Under the pieces are notes generated by a model. It ran no database searches and was not told the origin of the DNA. It saw only the letters and a list, made by a program, of their open reading frames with translations. From Frondihabitans sp. (GTDB taxonomy: Bacteria; Actinomycetota; Actinomycetes; Actinomycetales; Microbacteriaceae): a DNA stretch of 9,555 bases. The stretch covers positions 1 to 9,555 of the forward strand of contig JAODMX010000434.1 of assembly GCA_025464735.1 (NCBI GenBank). Direction: 5' to 3'. Positions 1-5,744 of the stretch are shown in pieces; position 1 is the stretch's first letter; every line of letters starts with the position of its first letter. The position numbers and the translations under genes are program-made.

Positions 1-1
1 C

Positions 2-1321
2 ACCTGGGGCGACGGAATCCGAGAGGCCTTCGGTCATGCGACCCGCCGCCTCTCGCTCACCGGCACTCCGTTCCGCTCCGACACCGCGCCGATCCCGTTC
101 GTCACCTACGCGCCCGACGAGCACGGCATCCGCACCTCGCAATCCGACTACTCCTACGGCTACGGCAGGGCCCTCGCCGACGGCGTGGTCCGGCCCGTCC
201 TCTTCATGGCCTACGCCGGCCAGATGCGTTGGCGCACCCGCATGGGTGACGAAATGAGCGCCACCCTCGGCGAGGCGGTCACCAAAGACATCACGGCCCA
301 GGCCTGGCGAACGGCTTTGTCACCGGAGGGCGACTGGATCGCCGCCGTTCTGTCGGCTGCCGACAAGCGCCTCACCGAGGTCCGTCGCGGTGTTGCCGAC
401 GCCGGCGGTCTCGTCATCGCAACCGATCACACGGCAGCCCGCGCCTACGCCTCGATCCTGACCAAGCTCACTGGCGAGCGCCCCACGGTCGTGCTTTCCG
501 ATGAGAAAGCCGGATCCGATCGGATCCACGCCTACTCCGAAGGCACCAGCCGCTGGATGGTTGCGGTCCGGATGGTGTCGGAGGGTGTCGATGTCCCTCG
601 TCTCGCCGTCGGGGTCTACGCGACCTCCGCATCCACGCCCCTCTACTTCGCGCAGGCCGTGGGGCGTTTCGTCCGAGCCAGGCGACGCGGCGAGACCGCC
701 TCGATCTTCCTGCCGAGCGTTCCCTCGCTGATGGCCCTCGCCGGGCAGCTCGAACTCGAACGAGACCACGCCCTCGACCGGCCGACCGATGCCGACGATG
801 GGCTCTTCACGCCCGAAGAAGACGCGCTGGTCGCCGAAGCGAATCGCGAGGAGAAAGCGTCGAGCCTTCTCGAACAGCAACCCTTCGAGGCACTCGACGC
901 CCAGGCCTCCTTCGATCGCGTGCTCTTCGACGGTGGTGAATTCGGATCCGGGGGAGAGATCGGCAGCCTAGAAGAGCTCGACTTCATCGGGATCCCCGGG
1001 CTTCTTGAGCCCGACCAGGTCCGTGATCTCCTGCAGAAGCGGCAGGCCACGCAGGCCGGCCGCGCAAAACGCGCACCCAAGACCGGCCTGCCGGCCAGCG
1101 CCGCAGCGGAGGCTCGCCCGCTCTACCAGACGATCAAAGAGCAGCGGCAGGAGCTCAGCCGCCTTGTCTCTATCTGGTCGCGCCATTCGAATGAGCCGCA
1201 CGGCACTATCCATGCGGAGCTCCGTCGTCTCAGTGGTGGCCCCGCCGTCGCCCAGGCATCGACGGAACAGATCCAGAAGCGCATCGACGTTCTCCGCTCG
1301 CGAATCGGCAACCGGCGGTAG
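2..1321 (+). CDS. DEAD/DEAH-box (SF2) helicase, C-terminal part, 5' truncated by the window edge
   Basis: About 439 residues are visible, reading open from base 2; the internal ATG at 185 is not the true start. The upstream codons carry an LTGTPFRSD segment (visible residues 19-27), which is SF2 motif III in its T-G-T-P-F-R form. The second RecA-like domain follows: motif V near residues 191-207 (MVSEGVDVPRLAVG) and motif VI near 218-227 (QAVGRFVRAR) with the arginine-finger positions. Motifs I and II (Walker A and DExx) would lie off the left edge. After the helicase core comes an acidic linker and a helical C-terminal segment of about 65 residues (HGTIHAELRRLSGGP, then EQIQKRIDVLRSRI). The likely role is ATP-driven unwinding or remodelling of nucleic acid; the substrate cannot be told from what is visible. 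It is followed 52 bases downstream by a small gene with its own probable promoter. The helicase family is secure; a specific cellular role is not. Confidence 0.9.
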   Translation, partial: TWGDGIREAFGHATRRLSLTGTPFRSDTAPIPFVTYAPDEHGIRTSQSDYSYGYGRALADGVVRPVLFMAYAGQMRWRTRMGDEMSATLGEAVTKDITAQAWRTALSPEGDWIAAVLSAADKRLTEVRRGVADAGGLVIATDHTAARAYASILTKLTGERPTVVLSDEKAGSDRIHAYSEGTSRWMVAVRMVSEGVDVPRLAVGVYATSASTPLYFAQAVGRFVRARRRGETASIFLPSVPSLMALAGQLELERDHALDRPTDADDGLFTPEEDALVAEANREEKASSLLEQQPFEALDAQASFDRVLFDGGEFGSGGEIGSLEELDFIGIPGLLEPDQVRDLLQKRQATQAGRAKRAPKTGLPASAAAEARPLYQTIKEQRQELSRLVSIWSRHSNEPHGTIHAELRRLSGGPAVAQASTEQIQKRIDVLRSRIGNRR

Positions 1322-1361
1322 CGAGCGTCCGGGCGGCGACCTCCGGCCGAGAGGCATCCAC

Positions 1362-1376
1362 TAAAATCGTAGGATG
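1362..1376 (+). promoter_or_regulatory. -10 element placed for a leaderless start
   Basis: A TAAAAT hexamer (1362-1367) fits the actinobacterial TAnnnT -10 consensus. Its last T lies seven bases before the A of the ATG at 1374, so the predicted transcription start coincides with the start codon. There is no purine-rich Shine-Dalgarno sequence at the proper distance; only AGG directly abuts the ATG. No good -35 hexamer is present 16-18 bases upstream, which is common for actinobacterial promoters. The leaderless assignment is inferred from this geometry. Confidence 0.55.
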
Positions 1377-1583
1377 CTCGACGAGACCGGCCCGGAATCC
1401 TGGTTGGTCCGCGCCCGCGACGACGCGCCGCCCGAGGCGCTCGTGGAGGCTTTTGCCCGCGGCTACAAGCTCACATCGTGGTCGCTCATCGAAGCTGAAC
1501 GTCGAAGCCTCGGCGTGTACACCTCGAAGGAGCTAGCTGAGACGGCATGGTGGCGCCATCTCGACCACGGCCGACGACGCTAG
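1374..1583 (+). CDS. Small protein of unknown function, 69 aa
   Basis: I do not recognise a family. The protein has an acidic N-terminus (MLDETGPESW), a central alpha-helical stretch (APPEALVEAFARGYKLTSWSLIEAERRSLG) and a basic tail (HLDHGRRR). It contains five tryptophans, has no membrane segment or signal peptide, and has no cysteine. It looks like a compact soluble cytoplasmic protein. The reading frame has GC-rich third positions like its neighbours, which supports real coding. The ATG at 1374 is chosen because a -10 element sits exactly one promoter length upstream (leaderless start). It lies just after the helicase gene on the same strand. Its TAG stop shares the CTAG at 1580-1583 with the stop of the convergent minus-strand gene. 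Confidence 0.7.
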   Translation: MLDETGPESWLVRARDDAPPEALVEAFARGYKLTSWSLIEAERRSLGVYTSKELAETAWWRHLDHGRRR

Positions 1584-2101
1584 CTCTCGGAGTCACCCGG
1601 GCCCGGGTGGGCCTCCAGCTCGGGCAGGTCGCTCCGCTCGTAGCCGATCAGCCCCTCGTCGTGGCACAGGTAGACGCCACGAACCGATGTCGGCTCGTCG
1701 TCGCACGAGTGCAGCAGGTAGCGAAGCCAACGTCGATCGGTCTCATCGACCGCGGCCGAGCCCGGCCGCTCCATGATGAAGACGAACGAACCGACGCCGA
1801 ACTCCTTGTCGAGGCCCGACAGGAGTTCTTGAAGGCCCTCTCCATCGGCCGACCGGCAGCGAAGCGGAAGATCGCCGATAGGAATCATGACCGGCAACTG
1901 CACCTGGTCGTCGTCGAGAAGGATGAGCCACAGTTGACGCTGGACCGCACAGGGAACCAGCTGCCGGGCACGACTGTCGAGTGCCGACCGTGACACCAAA
2001 GGTTCGTGGGAGTCGAGAGTGGCGATGTCGTCGTGGACCTCCGTGGCAGAGGCAGTGGCGCGGGGAATGGATGAGGTCGTGGGTGAGGTGGTGAGTGTCA
2101 T
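1580..2101 (-). CDS. Conserved-looking protein of unknown function, 173 aa
   Basis: I do not recognise a named family. Residues 1-45 are Ser/Thr/Ala-rich and probably disordered. From about residue 55 a compact alpha/beta pattern appears: a hydrophobic strand (QLWLILLDDD), a second strand (QLPVMIPIGDLPL), a helix (GLQELLSGLDKEFG), a strand with a conserved-looking turn (FVFIMERPGS), then DETDRRWLRYLLHSC and RGVYLCHDEGLIG. The strand-ERPG-DxxW order suggests a real conserved fold of unknown activity, presumably cytoplasmic: no signal peptide or TM segment is seen. The ATG at 2101 is preferred; an in-frame GTG at 2119 would add six residues. Neither has a good ribosome-binding site, so the start is uncertain. 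It follows the glycan operon on the same strand after a 103-base gap (85 from the GTG) with no clear terminator, so it may be the last cistron. Confidence 0.72.
   Translation of the reverse strand: MTLTTSPTTSSIPRATASATEVHDDIATLDSHEPLVSRSALDSRARQLVPCAVQRQLWLILLDDDQVQLPVMIPIGDLPLRCRSADGEGLQELLSGLDKEFGVGSFVFIMERPGSAAVDETDRRWLRYLLHSCDDEPTSVRGVYLCHDEGLIGYERSDLPELEAHPGPGDSES
1594..1609. terminator. Perfect 16-bp GC palindrome just after the 69-aa gene
   Basis: CACCCGGGCCCGGGTG is a perfect palindrome beginning 11 bases after the plus-strand stop. In RNA it can fold as a 6-bp all-GC-rich stem with a GGCC loop. No T-tract follows on the plus strand, so it is at best a non-canonical terminator or pause hairpin for the 69-aa gene. 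It lies inside the last codons (Ala-His-Pro-Gly-Pro-Gly) of the convergent minus-strand gene, so it may also be a coincidence of codon use. Confidence 0.3.
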
Positions 2102-2204
2102 GCGACGAGCATCGGGCACACCGGGCAGGGTGCGCTCCGGTTCTCCACAGGCGACCCGGATCCTTGGCGGCAGGCCGGCGAGTGGGGAGAACGCGTGCGA
2201 CTTC

Positions 2205-2693
2205 TCAGCGACCGCCTACGGCCTCGACGCTCGCCCCGACCGAGGTGCCCTCGTCGCTCGAAGAGGACATCGCTGCCATAGCGGCGACCGCACGGCGCAG
2301 AACGGTGCTCGACGTCGACATCGTGTAGGGGAAGTAGACGACTTCCACCCCGACCTCAGCGAATTCCCGTTCGAGTTTCAGGCCCTTTTCCGTTCCGCGC
2401 CAGTCATCGCCCTTGAAGAACACGTCGAACCGGAGTTCGCGCCAGACGTCGAGTTTGTCTGGCACCGTCTCGGCGTACGCCTGGTCCACGTAGTCGATAT
2501 GGCTGACGATCTCGAGCCGCTCGACGAGGGGAACCATCGGGCTGATCTTCTTGTTTCGCTCGAGCATCTCGTCGGCGACGACACCGGCGATGAGGTAGTC
2601 GCACTCGCTCTTCGCGTGGCGAAGCAGGTTCAGGTGCCCGATGTGGAAGAGGTCGTAGGCTCCGGCCGCGTAACCGATCCTGCGTTGGGTCAT
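2205..2693 (-). CDS. TagD-like cytidylyltransferase (glycerol-3-phosphate cytidylyltransferase family)
   Basis: This 162-residue protein belongs to the HxGH nucleotidyltransferase family that joins CTP to an alcohol phosphate, releasing pyrophosphate and giving a CDP-alcohol. Visible motifs are GAYDLFHIGHLNLL (residues 11-24) with the HIGH nucleotide-binding signature, the RLEIV segment with Arg59, FKGDDWRG (93-100) matching the TagD GDDW block, and TMSTSST (124-130) in the place of the usual IST(T/S)xI loop. TagD proteins are about 130 residues; this one has an extra Ala/Ser-rich tail of about 30 residues. A GGAAGGA Shine-Dalgarno (2706-2700) lies six bases before the ATG, and the start overlaps the previous stop by four bases (ATGA). 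Together with the CDP-alcohol phosphotransferase of the same operon it should supply the activated donor. The substrate could be glycerol-3-phosphate, inositol phosphate or another polyol phosphate; sequence alone does not settle this. Confidence 0.88.
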   Translation of the reverse strand: MTQRRIGYAAGAYDLFHIGHLNLLRHAKSECDYLIAGVVADEMLERNKKISPMVPLVERLEIVSHIDYVDQAYAETVPDKLDVWRELRFDVFFKGDDWRGTEKGLKLEREFAEVGVEVVYFPYTMSTSSTVLRRAVAAMAAMSSSSDEGTSVGASVEAVGGR

Positions 2694-3787
2694 GAGAAAT
2701 CCTTCCGGTCGATGCGTCCGATTCGGTCCAGGGAGTCGAAGGATCCGACCGGCTCCGAGAACGACCGCGTAGCCAGGTCGGCGATCGAGAAGCCGGCCAG
2801 TTTGACCTCGGCGTCGCGCTTTGCCAGGTCTCCCGAGCGGAAGTCGGTAGGACTCCAGGTCCGCCTGAGAAGGATCCGATGGCGCGGAGCAACCGACGTC
2901 ATGATCACGCCGAGCGGCTTCACGTCGAGGCTGACGAGTTCGGCGTAGAGCGACAGCAGAGACTCGACGGTTGTCCGGTTGGACCGAACGACCAAGAGGA
3001 CGGCGTCGGCCACCGGTGCGATGCTCCGCAGCGGCAGCGGCGTCGAGTCGCTGGCGACCTGCGCGACACTCACGTCGTACCGCTCGCTGAGGTCGTGGAG
3101 ATAGGTGTCGACGCGAGCCTGCCGTTCGCGCGGGCGTGCGGAGGCGACACGGTCGGTCACGGCGATGTGTTGGTACCCCGCCGGATCCTGACGGGTCACC
3201 TCTCCGAACGAGGAGTCGTCCACCGTCGCCGGACGGACAAGCATCCGGCCCTCGAAATCGCTCTGGACCAGCGCGGGCACGTAACCGCTCTCCACCAGGG
3301 CTCTGGCGAGACCGCCGTCGACGCCGCAGGCTTCGGCCACCATGTCGGTGCGGGCGATGACGACGCGCTCGGGCAGATCGCCGCCGGCCAGCGCACGAAG
3401 GTTGAGGACGGCTTCGCGGAGGGAGGTCCGCATGCGGCTGGAGGTGCTGCGATCCGTGAAGTCGTCGGCGTCGAGCGTGGCAGAGGGGAGCTGGGCAATG
3501 ACCGGAAGGCCGACGACACGACGCACGTCGTCAACGGTCGTGACCCGGGGAAGGAGGCTCACCAGGGCGAATCCAGCGACGAATCCGACAAGGAGTCCGA
3601 TCCCGGTGTCGACGAGGACGACGACGAGGCGCGTGCTCGGTGCGGCGCCCGGCGAGAGCAAGGCCTGGACGAGCGCGATCCCCACGACGAGACCCAGGAG
3701 TGCACCGCCGGCGACGACGGCCCAACGCCGACGGAGCTGTGCCACGAGGTCGACGAAGGTCGACCGATCCTCCGTGGGTGCGCTCAC
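2690..3787 (-). CDS. Wzz/BY-kinase-like membrane protein with degenerate ATP-binding site
   Basis: This 365-residue protein resembles actinobacterial polysaccharide co-polymerase and tyrosine-kinase fusions. Residues 11-22 (FVDLVAQLRRRW) are the Wzz-type entry, followed by TM1 (about 23-44) and TM2 (about 54-80). RVTTVDDVRRVVGLPVIAQL (81-100) is the typical juxtamembrane link, and a Rossmann-like CpsD/MinD-type domain runs from about 140 to 300. In normal family members the two TM helices flank a large extracellular coiled-coil region; here the loop is only about ten residues. The Walker A position (143-160) reads RTDMVAEACGVDGG with no GK(S/T). Walker A' is LVQSDFEG, and the Walker B region (about 237-250) lacks the usual hydrophobic-Asp-Pro-Pro pattern. 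The later strand ADAVLLVVRSNRTTVESLL is well kept. There is no tyrosine cluster at the C-terminus. It is probably a membrane scaffold or regulator without kinase activity. The GTG start at 3787 overlaps the previous stop as GTGA. Confidence 0.82.
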   Translation of the reverse strand: MSAPTEDRSTFVDLVAQLRRRWAVVAGGALLGLVVGIALVQALLSPGAAPSTRLVVVLVDTGIGLLVGFVAGFALVSLLPRVTTVDDVRRVVGLPVIAQLPSATLDADDFTDRSTSSRMRTSLREAVLNLRALAGGDLPERVVIARTDMVAEACGVDGGLARALVESGYVPALVQSDFEGRMLVRPATVDDSSFGEVTRQDPAGYQHIAVTDRVASARPRERQARVDTYLHDLSERYDVSVAQVASDSTPLPLRSIAPVADAVLLVVRSNRTTVESLLSLYAELVSLDVKPLGVIMTSVAPRHRILLRRTWSPTDFRSGDLAKRDAEVKLAGFSIADLATRSFSEPVGSFDSLDRIGRIDRKDFS

Positions 3788-4551
3788 GGAAGAGTCTCGC
3801 GATCGGGGAGGGCGCCCAGGCCCTTCAGTTCACGGAACCACTTCGGAAGAGCCAGAACGAGGTACAGCGTGTTGGCGACGAAGAAGGCGATGTAGATCAC
3901 TGTGAAGCCGAGAGGCCACGCGAGCAGGATGAACGACAGGCACATGAGGCCGTAGTCGGTGGGCACCACGGCGAGCGAGTACAGAGCTGACGTGCGACGG
4001 CTGCCACGCGTGGGTACCCCGGTCCTGACGTTCTGCGCTCGACGGAGCTGATCGGTGAGCACGATGGCGAAGAACGCCACCGCTGCAACGACCTCGTAGG
4101 CGAGCGGCAGCCCGAGCACACCCTCACGGCCCTGGGGTTCGCGCAGCCAGTTCGCGAAGACGGCGAGGTGGAGGACACCGATTTTCGTGGCGTCGATCAC
4201 GTGGTCGAGCCATTCCCCGGCGGGGCTGCCGCCACCTCGCAGTCGCGCCAGCTGCCCGTCGGCCGAGTCGAGGGCGTACCCGATGACGAGCAGCAGGACG
4301 ACCGAGACGGCACTCGGGAACGAGGTGGGAACGAAGGCGATGACGGCGATGCCGGCGAAGGTGAACAGAGCGCTCACCAGAGTGACCTGATTGGGCGTGA
4401 GACGGAGCTGGTAGGCGGCGGCGGCCAGGTAGCGGCCGAGGCGGCGGTTGATGAAGCGCGAGTAGGCGGGAGCGCCACTCGACGTCTTCTGCGCCGAAGC
4501 GAGACGCGCGAGCGACTCCGAGTAGGTCTCTTTCGCGAGTGTGGTGGTCAT
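3784..4551 (-). CDS. CDP-alcohol phosphotransferase (CDP-alcohol phosphatidyltransferase family)
   Basis: The 255-residue integral membrane enzyme carries the complete family signature DGx2ARx8Gx3Dx3D, seen as DGQLAR (residues 98-103), G112, D116 and D120. These residues bind the metals and the CDP-alcohol and supply the catalytic base. LTPNQVTLVS (51-60) is the usual lead into the first helix, and about five to six membrane segments are visible (near 53-74, 80-95, 121-134, 151-166, 190-212 and 214-236). The expected reaction is transfer of a phospho-alcohol from CDP-alcohol to a hydroxyl acceptor with release of CMP. In phospholipid synthesis one partner is CDP-diacylglycerol. Here, the cytidylyltransferase two genes downstream suggests instead a small soluble CDP-alcohol as donor and a lipid or glycan acceptor (inference). 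The ATG overlaps the preceding stop by four bases (ATGA), with no strong Shine-Dalgarno of its own, pointing to translational coupling. Confidence 0.9.
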   Translation of the reverse strand: MTTTLAKETYSESLARLASAQKTSSGAPAYSRFINRRLGRYLAAAAYQLRLTPNQVTLVSALFTFAGIAVIAFVPTSFPSAVSVVLLLVIGYALDSADGQLARLRGGGSPAGEWLDHVIDATKIGVLHLAVFANWLREPQGREGVLGLPLAYEVVAAVAFFAIVLTDQLRRAQNVRTGVPTRGSRRTSALYSLAVVPTDYGLMCLSFILLAWPLGFTVIYIAFFVANTLYLVLALPKWFRELKGLGALPDRETLP

Positions 4552-5744
4552 GAGGCCACTGCCAATCCGTCGATGCGGCCTGATCGGTGGAGTTCCTGAC
4601 CGACGACCGCGCTGATCCGCCGGCGCATCCGCTCGGGCGTGAATTCCTGTTGATAGACCTGCTCCGCGCGACGTCCCGCGGCAGCGAGGGTGTCGACATC
4701 GAGCGTCGTGAAGAGAGTTGCGAGGCCATCGACGTCGAGGCAGTCGAAGAGCCAGCCCGTTTCGCCGTCGGTGATGACCTCTTCCGGCCCTCCCGATCGG
4801 CTCGCGATGACCGGTCGGCCCTCACTGAAGGCCTCAACAGTCACGAGGCCGAAGCCCTCCAGGGTGTCAGTCGGAAGGACGACGGCGTCGGCTGCCTGGA
4901 GGTACGGCGTCGTGTCATCGACCTCGCCCACAACCACTACGGTTTCAGGGCTCGACACGTACCGTGCCACGAGCGCAGGCACGTCGATGCCGACACCGAC
5001 CTCGGGAGCGGCGCCGAGGATGACGAGCTCGCCCGGGCATCCTGCCTTCTCCCACGCTTGGAGGAGTGTTCCGTGGCCCTTGTGCGGATTCCATCGGCTG
5101 GCCACGACGTAGTGGGGTCGCCTGTGCAGGGGAGGAGCCTCGGGAAGATCACGCGAGCGGTGGGGTACCCCGTTGTGGACCACCACCGCCCGCGCATCCT
5201 CGGCGAGACCCGACGCGCCGAGGACCGAGCGCGAGACTGCCACTAAGGCAGTGCACGCGCGTGCCAGGGGACGAAGACCTACCCGGTCCTTCGCGCCCCA
5301 TGGTTCTTGAAGATGTCCGACGACCCGCCGCACGCCGGTGAGGCGGGCGATGGGGGCGACGGGCAGGCAAGCGCTGGTTGCGCAGTAGACGAGGTCGAAG
5401 TGACGCCCCGTCAGTCGCGCGAACGTCCGCACAGAATCTCTCGCGAGGCGGAGGAATCCGCCCGGAGTCAATTTCATGCGGCGCAGGATGGGGAGGGGAT
5501 GCCGCTCGACGCGTGCCCCCAGCTCCCGGAGAAGGGGCCCGAGAGGGCCCGGCGCGACGTCGGTGGGCAACCACACCGTCACGTCGAGATCGTCCGTCTG
5601 GACGAGCTCGGACACGACCTCGAGCACGATGCGGTCCGAGCCGTACATCTCGTCGGAGGAGTGCACGATCAGCACCCGTCCGCGGCGCGCGCCGTGCCGT
5701 GCCAAGGGTGCCGCCAGTGGATCCTGAGAATCAAGGACGGTCAT
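4548..5744 (-). CDS. GT4-family glycosyltransferase (GT-B fold)
   Basis: This 398-residue protein is a retaining GT-B glycosyltransferase. The N-terminal acceptor domain (about 20-205) opens with RVLIVHSSDEMYGSDRIVLE, the usual glycine-containing first loop. The C-terminal nucleotide-sugar domain starts near 211 with YVVASRWNPHKGHGTLLQAW, and the E-x7-E signature is EGFGLVTVE (E296 and E304), followed by GRPVIASRSGGPEEVI. It has no membrane helix and should act at the cytoplasmic face of the membrane. It is expected to add a sugar to the lipid-linked sugar phosphate made by the enzyme encoded immediately upstream. The donor and acceptor are unknown. A GAGGGGG Shine-Dalgarno (5758-5752) lies seven bases before the ATG, and start and stop share one base (TGATG). 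Confidence 0.9.
   Translation of the reverse strand: MTVLDSQDPLAAPLARHGARRGRVLIVHSSDEMYGSDRIVLEVVSELVQTDDLDVTVWLPTDVAPGPLGPLLRELGARVERHPLPILRRMKLTPGGFLRLARDSVRTFARLTGRHFDLVYCATSACLPVAPIARLTGVRRVVGHLQEPWGAKDRVGLRPLARACTALVAVSRSVLGASGLAEDARAVVVHNGVPHRSRDLPEAPPLHRRPHYVVASRWNPHKGHGTLLQAWEKAGCPGELVILGAAPEVGVGIDVPALVARYVSSPETVVVVGEVDDTTPYLQAADAVVLPTDTLEGFGLVTVEAFSEGRPVIASRSGGPEEVITDGETGWLFDCLDVDGLATLFTTLDVDTLAAAGRRAEQVYQQEFTPERMRRRISAVVGQELHRSGRIDGLAVAS

Noticed and set aside
320..880. Minus-strand frame of 186 codons
   Set aside because: It is antisense to helicase motifs V and VI; no motif or start signal supports it.
2140..2192. Inverted arms GTTCTCC and GGAGAAC in the gap after the cytidylyltransferase
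   Set aside because: The loop of 39 bases is long and there is no T-tract, so a terminator is not supported.
2019..3895. Two long plus-strand frames (309 and 338 codons)
   Set aside because: Both are antisense to the cytidylyltransferase and the Wzz-like gene, whose products carry family motifs; the antisense products do not.
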